From assembly GCA_963580455.1 (NCBI GenBank), contig OY756957.1, positions 27,248,501-27,312,500 on the forward strand: 64,000 bases of DNA, in the 5' to 3' direction. Each line of letters opens with the position of its first letter. The stretch's first letter is position 1. This DNA is from Euonymus europaeus (taxonomy: Eukaryota > Streptophyta > Magnoliopsida > Celastrales > Celastraceae). Positions 51,824 to 62,480 of the stretch are shown here, one piece after another. The notes under the pieces are model-generated. The model was given only the letters and a program-made list of their open reading frames with translations, was not told where the DNA came from and did not search any database. A program made the position numbers and the translations under genes.

Positions 51824-53574
51824 GAAGCACCATGATGCTAGAAAGAATCCAGAAAAATATACTAACCAGGGGTATGCTCATACAAGAAGAGAAAAGATAC
51901 CCAATTCCGTGAAGGAAAACGACTATAGACCAGAATATTGTTGTAGATGTAATCATTCTTCCTCAAATTGGCCAGATTTTGCCTGTACGAAAACGAAATA
52001 TATTAGGGCAATTATTTCAATTGATGCTCCAAATTGAGCAATTCTTTCCAGGAAATAAAATATTAGTCATATAAAGAACAGTTCTTTTAGGAATGTTATC
52101 CTGAGCTACATTGTATGGTATGATATGGTTAAAGGTTATATGGGTATTGCATCCAAGAACAAAGTTCCTATGTTATTTAAAAATGAGAATAATTCTCAAT
52201 ATATCATTGTGAGATTTTGTGACAATATAAATTAGACGGTAATCAAAACCTGTCATATTGCACATATCTAAATTCAGGAACCAAGTTTTATGCAGAAAAA
52301 AATAACTGAGCGCCTCAAATTACTACATACATGCCCCACAGTAATAATATCTGACCACCTGCTCGAACAACAACAATAGTAGAGAAAGTGTATAGTTACA
52401 ACATATTGGTTGCCATGGATGGATAGATGCACACATGATCCTGGGAGAAGGTGGGTAAGATTGAAGAAATTTTATAATATTTTTGAGGGACTTGGACTTT
52501 CACTTGTCACATATATGCCCATCGACATGGCTACAAATACTTAGTAATGGGAGTGAAAAAGAAAAAGCATCGTTGGTAAACTAGTGAATATTTTAATTAT
52601 TTGTAAACAAAGAGAAAACTGCAATATGATAAAACAAAGAGTTCGAAATGCTAACTAATGCTATCAAGAACTAAGAAACTAATCTATTCTTTGCATAATG
52701 TGTGACGATCACGGCTTTTGTTTTACAGACAATGCAGGCAGAGGGGAAATACAAATGCAGAACTGTAATATGGTAAGTAACAAGGCATCAAATGGCACTA
52801 AGAACCCCAAGCTAAACATGACAGATAATTGCACTGGATAGTTCAACAAGTACCTTTCTGGCAACTAAGACAATCTTACATTAAATGGCCTTCTAAGCAT
52901 TGGCCTGAAGCTTCATAATTCATCTCTATCTTTTAAGAAAAAATCGTAAATCAATAAAAAAAATCCAAACTAGTTGTTATTCCTGTAATAACAAGTGCCA
53001 TGATCAACTATACGTTTTAAATCAAATCCACTAGAAATCACCACCTTGACAAAAATGTGCCACCAAACAAAAACTCTCCTATATACAAGCCACCAATCAA
53101 ATTTGAGCTCAAACTGGATTATTCGAGAGTGAATTGCGCAAAACACAATAATTTCAGTCAATTTTTTCTCAAACAAATTTGGCATGCAAAATAAACACAA
53201 ACAAACATCCAATTAACCGCAAACAGAATCCAAAATACTTCCTTCAGTGGAAGAGAACCAAACTGAGAACCTATAAACGATCACAAACCCTATATTTACC
53301 AATTACCACTACTTAACTGAGCCAGCACAATCAGTTCACTAAACTCAAAAATAAAAGAAACACTAGACAAACATACCTCGAAACATAAATAAAATTTATC
53401 AACAACCAAATTTCACAATTGAATCGTGAATCCTCAATAACCATCATTACACGGACAACAAACAAAACAGAGAAAGCGAATCGTCGCCAAACAAAAATCA
53501 TCTACTTTCTCATTGGCCGAAAAACGATGAAACTGAAGCCAATGAGCCACAAGCGGACGGAATCGAAGTCTCTA

Positions 53575-53764
53575 GAGTTCGAAAGTAAGAAAACAACAGT
53601 ACCTGCTGCCATGTCCATCAGATTGGATGAGGATCCAATTGATAAATGGTGACTTTGGCCACAAAAGCAGAGTTCGAAAGTAAGAAAACAACAGTACCTG
53701 CTGCCATGTCCATCAGATTGGATGAGGATCCAATTGAGAAATAGTGACTTTGGCCACAAAAGCT
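53575..53764 (-). repeat. 95-bp tandem duplication carrying an antisense ATG and 5' splice site
   Basis: Units 53575-53669 and 53670-53764 are identical except at two bases. On the minus strand each copy contains ATGGACATGGCAGCAG directly followed by GTACTG, which looks like a start codon plus splice donor of a first exon (MDMAAG). No downstream coding exons could be joined with confidence. Confidence 0.9.
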
Positions 53765-54122
53765 GCTGCAGAATACAAGTTTCGAATTCGTTGAAAAAAA
53801 TGCCATAGACAGATATGGCAGATATCTAGAGAGAGAGAGAGAGGAATAAATACAGAATAGGAGAACATTCGGGGACGATTCTGCTGCCTTGCTTTATTTT
53901 TGGATGGTTTGGCGCCTCTGGTATTCCCTCCCTTATTTCCCCCCTCTCTCCCTTGTATTTTCGTGAGGTCTCTCTCTCATCTATTAGTAAATATTAACGC
54001 GGTTGGCCCATTATTTTACTTTTAAATTGGCCTTGTTCGGCCCGGCCCATACTAGAAAATATAACGCATCGAGCTTTTGATTGCCAAACCCAAGCGCTTG
54101 AGCTCTCTCTCCTGAATTTTAT

Positions 54123-54230
54123 TAGGGCTGCACACCGGGTATCGGGTTTCCGACCCGCTAACCCGGTGTGACCCGATTCTTATCGGGCCAACCCGAACCC
54201 GATTATTTCGGACCGGGTTTCGGGTTCTAA
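54123..54230. repeat. CCCGA/GGGTT-rich hairpin repeat
   Basis: Begins TAGGGCTGCACACCGGGT. CACACCGGGT and its exact reverse complement ACCCGGTGTG enclose an inner CGGGT/ACCCG pair, and further CCCGA units follow. This kind of GGGTCGGGTT-rich sequence is widespread in plant genomes, probably as ends of small transposons. Confidence 0.6.
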
Positions 54231-54468
54231 TTATACTTAATTCCGATAATTTTTTAAAAAAAATTAAAATTGGAAATTTAAAAGACTTAATTTAATAATA
54301 CCCTCATTCGTCTTTCTTTTCTCTCCCTTTGCTTCTCTTGATTTGTAAGTCGTTTCAGAATTTGAGGCCTGAGATTCATTCTTAATTTTGTAATTTTATA
54401 CCCGAAAATGGAAGTTATTGACTTTCTTTATTTTTTATCAAAATTTTCGAATCTTGAATTTGTTTTGA

Positions 54469-54663
54469 TTTTGGTTTGGTGATCCTGCGACTCGACTCTT
54501 GTCTCGTCTGCTAGATCTGGACTGCGAAGAGGATAACGAGGAGGACATTAGCGAGCAGTACAATAAGCGACAAGAGACGGTGGAGAGAGGAAGGAAATCT
54601 GAAACTACGGAGCAGATCTCTTCACAGGAAGGCTTGATGCTAACCAGTACATTTTTACCATGA
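54469..54663 (+). pseudogene. Possible gene fragment (isolated open segment)
   Basis: Sixty-four codons are open on the plus strand, ending in TGA at 54661. The segment is GC-richer than its surroundings, and an acidic-to-basic peptide (LLDLDCEEDNEEDISEQYNK) looks protein-like. There is no ATG at the front and no partner exon. It may be a remnant of a gene fragment or chance; I do not recognise it. Confidence 0.22.
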
Positions 54664-55593
54664 CAAATGTAAGAAATTTTTCTATACTTTGGTCAACTGA
54701 TTTAAGAGGTTAGTTAGTAAATTGAATATTTGATGCATTGCGTTGGCGCCAATCCTAAAAGCAAATATGCCATTACAAGGGGAAAAAAAGACACATGCAT
54801 ACTTTCACATAGCAATTGAGAACTCTGTTTTTGATGCACTAAGCTAAAGAGCCAAAAACTATACTACGAACCAATTACACTATGACTAGATAGTATTAAT
54901 AGCAGCCTAAAACAATAAAATCAACCATCTTTGGTAAGCATTGGACAAAGTTCTTTCCCAATCTATAACATAATAGTTGAAACATAAACATTATGGTTGG
55001 GCTTTGTTTGGCAAGGGATTTATGAGAGTTAGGGTGGCGAGAGTAAGAGCAACCACAACAATCAATTTTATTTTTGTTGTCCCATTAAAATTACATATTG
55101 GATTCCACCTCTATTACGCATAATCTTTTATACATATCCACATCAACAAAACACATCTCCGAATAAAGTCACATTAGCAAAACACAAATCTCAATTCATT
55201 TTTCCTTCTAAAAAAAAATCGGACATTTATTATTATATTCCCTCATTCATTTTCTAACAAAATTACATCAAAATCAATATTGGATCTGACATCTTTTACA
55301 AAAAGTCAAGCTATATACTCATCCACATCATCAAGACACATCTTCAATATAGTCACATTAGCAAAACATATCTCCTGATACAATTACATCAATAAAAACA
55401 CAAATTCTAATACATTATTCCATCCCCAACAAAAACCTACCATTGTGGGTGCCAATACAAAAATGCCTCTGCCAACCATACCTTTAATCAAATCAATGAA
55501 ATAAAGCAAAGCAGCATCGAGTACTTTTATTAGATTTGCCAGTAAATGAGTAGAACTACAAAATAAACTTCCCAGATTCCACATGCGAAAAGC

Positions 55594-55615
55594 AAAAAAA
55601 AAAAAAAAAAAAAAA
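55594..55615. repeat. A22 homopolymer in the 3' UTR of the complex I gene
   Basis: Twenty-two A on the plus strand (T on the transcript strand), about 50 bases past the stop codon of the minus-strand gene. Length may vary between individuals or assemblies. Confidence 0.9.
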
Positions 55616-55665
55616 GCAGTTACCAAACTGAATAACAGGGTTACATTTTGGTCGAAAACCCACTT

Positions 55666-57745
55666 CTACTCCTCCGACAACACCCATTTTTTATAGTCAA
55701 AACCGAAGTTCCTGTGTGGTCTGCCTGCATCTTCATCTTGCATATGCTATCACCAAAGTCACCAGAAAGTTATGATACTCATTGGCAAAACTAAAGAGCA
55801 GGCGAAGAATGTATCATGACTCATGAGAACTGAAGATACAGGTAGTTCTCAGAAACTTCATAAGACAACTATTAATATTCAAGAGGCTATGTGTAACTTG
55901 GTTAATAAAAAATCAACCACGAAATGATACTTTAAATTAGGCACAATGTGTTGGTAACTTATGGCATTTTTCTTCTATATATAGAAGACAACCAAACAAG
56001 ATACAAGTGGCTAAAATAACTCGCTCTACAAAAATGCAGGGGAACAAAGCAAGCAAGAACACGCATATCAAGATGACAGAAGCCCACCCCAATATGGGAG
56101 TATTAAGAAGTTGCCACCATGAAATTAGGAAATTTTAGATTTCCAAGACATTTCTCAATTTTAGATTTCAGCAAACATCGCAAAAGAGAGAGATTCAAAA
56201 AATTTAGGCAGTTCATTGACTTTCTTTGGTGTTTAGTTGTTTTATTATTACGATATTTTGTCATGTTAATCCTAGTCTAGTCCAAAAGTCTAAGTACCTA
56301 AAGAATTAAGATTACTAGGAAGTCTGGAACTCACATATGCTGCATACACTATTATTTGAAGGGATACAAATTATTTACTGCTACTTAGCATCAGCAAAAA
56401 AATTTTGAGGTGAAGTCCATACACAATCATAACTGTCATCTCCCGAAACTGAACATTGGTGATTATGAAAAAGTACGAAAAGTCCTCAATTTCTAACAAT
56501 GGACTCAGTGAAAGAACAATGTAGAATCCCCTAACAATCTAAAGATTGAGACCATAGACACCCATTTCTTTGGACGATAAAGCTATAGGAAGAGGTTCAC
56601 TCCACATATATAATATGACATCTAAACATACACACACATCAAGAGCAAAGAAAGACTTTTGTAGTTACTTGAAGTTCAGAAAACCAAATTAAATACAACT
56701 CCTTAGATACCGGTTCAAAAATTATGTGTAAGATACATTTGATGTATGCTAGTACAAGACTGAAGTAGCAGTCCACTGACTCATAGATTGGACTATGCAA
56801 CTAATTGTTATGTTTGTCATCATGTACGTGTACGGATGGAATAAAGGTAACCTCATTTGTTGAGTCATAAATAATCAATTAGTATTACCAAAAAAATGTA
56901 AGAATCCAACACCAGAGTTGAAGAGGCGCTTAAGCATAGCAAAGCTTCAAACAAAACACATCTATCACTTTCTGAGAATTCTATTTCAGCATAACCAAAT
57001 CTTATTTGTAGGAATTCTCCATTATCCAACCATAATTGTAATTTCTAACTGCAATTTGACGCTCTGACTATGCAATAGGAAGAAAAAAAACAGATTCTTC
57101 AACAATGCATAAATCCCATAGAAGTTGGAACAACTAAATAAATCCTAATCGACCATTCTGCTAGTTATGAGCAGGGCTAAAGACTCGCATCAACTGTCAT
57201 ACTCACACAAATTCTCAAGTTAATTTTCACGAAGTTAACAATACGTCTAGCCAAGTAGCCATAGATCATTCCTACACTAAGCTAAAGTACAGTTCTACTA
57301 AATTTGCAAGAATCTCCCAGAAACCACAATCTACTTTAGGTTCTTTTAACATCCAAACTGAAGTTTTCAGGTAGTCAGACTTGAATCTTCGATAAAAGGG
57401 GAGAAAATATTACGAGATCTTTTGAAAATAGTCATTCCGAATTTAAAATCCGAAACTCCAAGATGCACAGTTCTTAAGGCCAGATTCCGATTAAGAATTT
57501 ATCAGATTAAAATAAAAACCAATCGTCGAAATTATATAATTATAAACAAAAAGAGAGAGACAGGGAGGGAATTTTACGAATTCTTTGACGATGCCCCTGT
57601 AGACTAAGATTGGAACCACGACGCCGAAGATCCCGACGAGAGCCATATTGCGGCGAGTCCAACGGAAGTTGTACTCCAGATTTTCTCTTACATCTCCCCA
57701 TTGCTCGATGAACTTGTTCTTGTTCGCTTCCATGCCTCCTCCCAT
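55666..57745 (-). CDS. Mitochondrial complex I B15/NDUFB4-like small subunit, two exons
   Basis: Exon 1 is 57745-57578 and exon 2 is 55746-55666, joined in phase 0, giving 82 residues. MGGGMEANKNKFIEQWGDV, ENLEHNFRWTRR-like ENLEYNFRWTRR and a single membrane span (ALVGIFGVVVPILVYRG) match the small plant subunit of NADH:ubiquinone oxidoreductase encoded by Arabidopsis At2g31490. It should sit in the membrane arm in the inner mitochondrial membrane. Exon 2 begins HMQDEDAGRPHR as expected, but the last residues (NFGFDYKKWVLSEE) extend beyond the short KFL ending of Arabidopsis. The 1.8 kb intron has no recognisable insert. The start is the first ATG, with MEANKNK as an alternative four codons later. 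Confidence 0.88.
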
Positions 57746-58005
57746 TTTCGCCCAATCTGCTCTCGCTTCTTTTCCTCGCGGTGTATTGCTTTGACAGACA
57801 ACGTTTTGGCCTTGAGTAGTTGAGTTAGTGGGATCCCAGGAATTCTTGTTCGAAGTGCAGAGTTGGGCCGGCCATTTTATATATTATGGAATGGGCTTTA
57901 AGACAATCACAATTTGGGCCTTGTCCACGTAAACATCTGTGTAGGCCCAATGTTATCGGATTCTGTATTTTTTTCTCAGTAACATTTTATATCTCACGGG
58001 ATATC

Positions 58006-58165
58006 ATACGTTATTTCATTGTATTATTACAGTGGAATAACATATTCTATTACAATAGAATGCGTACTATTATAATAAAATACATTATTCCATTATATTA
58101 TTATAATATAATAACGTATTTCATTGTAATATAATATATTGTAATAATACAATGAAATAACGTAT
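58006..58165. mobile_element. Small AT-rich element with perfect 26-bp terminal inverted repeats
   Basis: 58006-58031 (starting ATACGTTATTTCATTGTATT) is the exact reverse complement of 58140-58165. The 108-bp interior is almost only A and T and contains further ATTATAAT palindromes, so the whole element can fold into one long hairpin. It has no coding capacity. It fits a MITE, of unknown superfamily, about 260 bases upstream of the complex I start codon. Confidence 0.7.
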
Positions 58166-58406
58166 CATTGGATACAAATCCATGAGATGCAGAATATATG
58201 AATCCATTCCAGTCAAACAAAAACAGGAAATGAGTAAAACATACTAGCAAAAACCATTAACCTCTTTGTTCATAGCAGCTGCACCGTCCACATACAAATT
58301 TCGAGAATAAAATGAAATAAAGTAACAAATTTTTAGTCCCGCAAAACAACCTAACCAATACTCAAAAGTACTAAGACTCGTGCTAAAACACCTAACAAAT
58401 CCCCAA

Positions 58407-58423
58407 TTTTTTTTTTTTTTTTT
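58407..58423 (-). repeat. A17 tract just past the RZ-1 3' UTR
   Basis: On the minus strand 17 A follow a TTGCTTATA sequence about 150 bases after the stop at 58573. It may be a genomic A-tract at the polyadenylation site or the tail of a retroposed sequence; the stretch before it (TTTTGCCAAATGAAATAT) resembles plant retroposon ends. Confidence 0.5.
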
Positions 58424-58572
58424 ATAAGCAACAAATATATTTCATTTGGCAAAAGAGAAAATACAGAAAAGGCAGGTCAAAGATGGCTTGATATGAAGAT
58501 CAAGGGACATGTCTCAAGATCGACATAAACAATTTGAAAGAGGATAAGGAACCAAAAACCCCACATGCAGGC

Positions 58573-59440
58573 TTAGTAGCGCTCAAAGGAAGATGGACGA
58601 CCACCCCTGCTAGGGCAGTCATACAGAGCTGGAGCTGGACGATTCCTGTAATTCCTTCCTTCACTCAGAGCAGGTCCCCCAGCTCCATACCTATCACCAC
58701 CTCCTCGTGGACCACCGTTCCTATCGTAGGCTCTGTCCTTGGCATAACCATTTAGAGGATAACGATCAGACCCACCATACCTATCACCTGCATGGTTTAA
58801 AAAAAATTAATGGCATATAATTAAATGGCCACAAGACTTCCTTTAAAGTAGACGATCTAACTTTTCTACTGTAATGGTTCAGAATATAGACGAAGCATCA
58901 TTGTTGTATTTTGATAATCTCACTCAAGTACCTGTCACTAGCATAGCAATCATGGCCCCCAAATTTATCCCTACCATTAAGCCGGTCCCTATCTCCATTG
59001 CGTCCTCCATCATAACGGTCATCAATGTAACGATCACGATCTCCAAAGCAATCTCCACGGCTACCTGCCCTTTCAAACCTAGAATGTGACAGTAATGAGC
59101 CTCCACCTCCAGCTCGGCTGCCACCACCAGCTGAAAGGCAATCTCTAGCCCAATGCCCTGGCCTTCTGCACTTGAAACATTCATCTTGTCCCACAGGTCT
59201 GTCACGTCCCCCATAGCTTCCCCTGCCACCTGAAGGATGGCTTCCTCCCCTGTAGCCATAATCTGCATCATCTCCCCCCCCCCCCCCCCCCATTTTTGGT
59301 TGGGCCTTGTTGACTGAGATGGTACGATCACCAAAATCACGTCCATGCATCTCCGTAATGGCGTCTTCCATCCCCCGATGATCTGAAAATGTAATAAACC
59401 CAAATCCACGGGGACGGCCTGTGTCTCTATCCAGCATGAT
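58573..59440 (-). CDS. RZ-1-type glycine-rich RNA-binding protein with CCHC zinc knuckle (3' exons, 5' exon not in window)
   Basis: Exons 59440-58932 and 58780-58573 join in phase 2 and encode the last 238 residues. The piece starts inside an RRM at IMLDRDTGRPRGFGFITF (RNP1 present), followed by a Gly run, a CCHC knuckle (ECFKCRRPGHWARDC) and an Arg/Asp/Tyr/Gly-rich tail (DRDRYIDDRYDGG, SDRYPLNGYAKD) ending SSFERY. This order matches plant RZ-1B/RZ-1C proteins, which act in the nucleus in splicing and RNA processing. The first half of the RRM (RNP2, expected FVGGLS-like) should lie in an upstream exon, but I could not find it between 59441 and 64000. The second exon uses the acceptor GATAG|GTATGG; the nearer CAG would give a stop. 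Confidence 0.85.
59274..59291 (-). repeat. G18 homopolymer inside the RZ-1 coding exon
   Basis: Eighteen C on the plus strand, read as ATG then five GGG codons and GGA, give a six-glycine run. A change of one or two bases would shift the frame before the zinc knuckle. Confidence 0.95.
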
Positions 59441-59630
59441 CTACAAGAAACACTAGAAAGGTGATGCCAAGCAATAGCCTGAATGCAAATAATACGATGC
59501 AATATGAAAAAAATACAGCACCAATATAGCAAGCTTTAGTTTAAATGAAAGACGATTTAGTTTCATTCACCAAAGATAACCATGCGAGGCAAACATCCAT
59601 CATTTATGCTCAATATTGGGATTTTCTGTG

Positions 59631-60115
59631 TTCTTGACAAATATGACCTAAGTACATATATGCAGCATGGCAACTCAAACAAGTAAAAGAGGGGGAAGTG
59701 ACAAAATTAAAAAATAATCATGCCAAATAAGAGCAAAGATCAGTCATGAAATGCATTTTCAAATATAGAAAGATAAAGGAATAGAATACAGATACAGCTA
59801 TTGAAACCTGCAAAAGAGTGGATCAATATGTTCTTGACAAAAATGACATAAGTACATAACTGCGGCATGGCAACACAAACAAGCAAAAGAGGTGGAAGTG
59901 ACAAAATAATAAGCATACCAAACAAGGGCAAAGATTGGACGTGAGCTATTGCACTTTCAAGTACTAAAAAGATATATAATGAATAGAATACAGAACAAAT
60001 ATTGAAACCTGCATAAGCATCAATCCATGTGAAACAGGGCAAAGATAAGCAATAAACTCATGCGTTTTCAAACATGAAAAAGATAAACGAATTGAAAACG
60101 ATAAATAAATAGAGA
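59631..60115. repeat. Diverged 200-bp tandem repeat, about 2.4 copies
   Basis: Copy 1 starts at 59631 and copy 2 at 59831, both with TTCTTGACAAAxATGAC, and both run through TATTGAAACCTGCA. A partial third copy (GGGCAAAGATAAGCAA...) follows from about 60031. Copies differ by substitutions and small gaps, so the array is old. It lies in noncoding sequence. Confidence 0.75.
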
Positions 60116-62170
60116 CCTACAAAAGTTCCCCATGAATTACCTTTCTAAAGCAAAATAGGGGAAGAAAAATAAAAGTCAACAAAAATCACAATCCAACCCT
60201 CCATAATTACACAGAAAGCTTGTATCTCCATTCTCTATCCTTCGCAATCATGCACATATAGCTTAAGAGGATGCTACCAGAAGAAAGATCAACCGAAGAC
60301 CAGACAGATGAATCCGGGGAACCTAAAACCTTTCAAATTTTTTGTGGTTTGATGGAAAGAAACCAAGATGTGATCATATGATACATTTTGAAGAGTAATT
60401 ACTTGCCAGGAAACGTTATCATCAATACACCATTCAATCAATATACAAATACATTAATCATTAGCCCCGGAAATCTAATCTTCGACAAGTATAATTCGGT
60501 CAAATGACGAAGCTGAATAAATCATTATGAAACAAAAAAAAATCAGACTAAAACTACCGAGCTACATAGCGAAATCTCGGAAGAAACTTTCTACATAGAA
60601 GCCACATAAACGAGGACATCAGGGAACAACTAAGATTCACCAAAATTGGTTAAGGATATTTGTTTTCAAGTAGAGTTGGAGAAAAATTAAGACTGTTCAT
60701 TTTTACAAAATCTCGCCTTCCAAAATTTATAAATTAAATGCTGCTCTTAAGACACTTGCAACCTTGGTGACCAGCCCAAGGCTTTCACCATTGCACCAGA
60801 AAATTGCCCATCATTTAAAAGTTTTAACTGTAAAGGACAAAAGTATACTCCTCACTAGCTCAAATGAAGAATGCAAAGAAAATAACAAAGCAATAAAAAT
60901 AATTGATCATTCTCCAATTAATAAATAATATCGAGCTAAAGAAAGAAAATGGGCCAATACACAGAAACAAATCTAAGTTCTTTGAGCCTAAACCAAACCA
61001 AAAAATTATGTGACAATAAAATATAACACCAATAACTCGATCGGGAAGGCGAATCAGTACTGGCAGAGCTAGTGGAAAATATGTGATTAGATAATATGTC
61101 TATCATAACTACTAATTACCGAATGCGTAGAGAGTAATTGCATTTGGCAAGTCAATGTAAATAATTATCCTAAACTTCAAAATATCAACAACAACAAAAT
61201 AGAAAATGGGATGCAGAATCCATCTTGAAACATCCTTCAGGAATGATCGAATAGTTAGGTTCAACAACTTCAGTCAGCTAGAAGTAATTAATAAAGATGC
61301 AATGCAAAAAAGGGAAAAAGAAAATGACTTACATTTTCTCTGTACACGAGATAAAGCCATTCAATGTGCTTGATAGTTCAAGGAGTTCTTAGAAATAACA
61401 GAAGAACCCGCAAAACTCTCTCAGTCATTAAATTAATAAGTGACCACAGACCTCAATTCAAAATCGCTATTCCAACAAACTGTTATGTTCCTGCCATGCT
61501 CTTGCAATAATTTTTCCAGCAAAATAAATCCTACTTAGACTGGTCATTTTATCCAAGCTTATAGCCACCCTTAACAACATATCAACTCCAAAGAAAAACC
61601 CCAATAACAATTGATCAACCCAACCCTAGTCCAAAAAATCTTCAAAAACAAACAACGTAATTTACCATGATCAATCCTTATGTGAAGTGTGATACAACAT
61701 TTAACAATACAAAATAGGTATCAATAAATACTTCTTTGTCGGAAACTTTTACACCCATCATTATGGTTCCTTCTTCAGGTTTGATCAATCCAGTCAGCAG
61801 GGTGACTCAGGAGCAATCAGAAATGCAAGTAGGAAACCTCTTTATTTATGCATCGGTGCATCCACCACGACTAGTAAATGAAAGTCAAGAGCACCTCCTA
61901 AGCATTGTATTTGATGCAGAAAAATTTTAGCCATAAACCAGGAATAAAATTCCAAACACCAAAATTCCCATTCACTCTAGTTTTTATTTATTGCCTCTTA
62001 TCAAAAAAGTGTAGATAATTATTTGAGTCGCAGGAGTAGATGTCAGGTTAAGAGAAGAAAAGACATCATAGACCATGTACAAACATTGACAATCCTGATA
62101 AAGATGATTCTGTGTTTCTGAACACCGAAGAGAAATGACCCCCTTAACTAATTATAATATTATATCAAAC

Positions 62171-62480
62171 ATTAAGTCAATGATGTAACTGCTAGTCTGC
62201 TACCAAATCAGAAGTAACAAATTCAGTATCATTGTTTACTTCCACAAAATCCGTCCTCAGCAATACAGAATGCAGTTTCAGAACTTTCAGTGAATCAAAG
62301 AGGTAAATTCAGTGTACCTGCTACCAAATTAAGTCAATGATGTAACAACTATCAAATTAGAAGTAACAAATTCAGTATCATTGTTTACTCCACCAAATCC
62401 ATCCTCAGCAATACAGAACGCAAATCCATCCTCAGCAGTTTTGAAACTTCCAGTGAATCAAAGTGGTAAATTCAGTGTAT
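62171..62480. repeat. 157-bp tandem duplication
   Basis: ATTAAGTCAATGATGTAAC starts copies at 62171 and 62328. Both continue through AGAAGTAACAAATTCAGTA and end with GTAAATTCAGTGTA. There are some substitutions and a small internal duplication (AAATCCATCCTCAGCA) in copy 2. Confidence 0.85.

Larger units (their letters stand above)
51824..55665. other. Intergenic region: 3' end of the DNA glycosylase and 3' end of the complex I gene
   Basis: 3.8 kb without a convincing coding gene. It contains a tandem duplication with an antisense start codon and splice donor (53575-53764), a CCCGA-rich hairpin element (54123-54230), and an isolated open frame (54469-54663). An exon-like segment on the plus strand at 52731-52775, between TTTTACAG and GTAAGT, could be a 3' UTR exon of the glycosylase. 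On the minus strand several splice-like sites suggest a noncoding spliced transcript starting near 53820, where a (GA)n tract lies. Confidence 0.45.
57746..58572. other. Intergenic region: complex I promoter and RZ-1 3' UTR
   Basis: No gene-like frame. It contains the inverted-repeat element at 58006-58165 and an A-tract (minus strand) at 58407-58423. Sequence between 58424 and 58572 is probably 3' UTR of the minus-strand RNA-binding protein. Confidence 0.55.

Noticed and set aside
51723..51956. Hydrophobic minus-strand frame that could be a small membrane protein
   Set aside because: It is largely antisense to the last coding exon of the DNA glycosylase and has no supported exon partner.
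55384..55626. Minus-strand frame with a long phenylalanine run
   Set aside because: It is produced by the homopolymer in the 3' UTR of the complex I gene and has no protein-like composition.
58924..59532. 202-residue minus-strand frame overlapping RZ-1
   Set aside because: It is an alternative frame of the same Gly-rich exon and lacks RRM and zinc-knuckle motifs; the RZ-1 frame has both.
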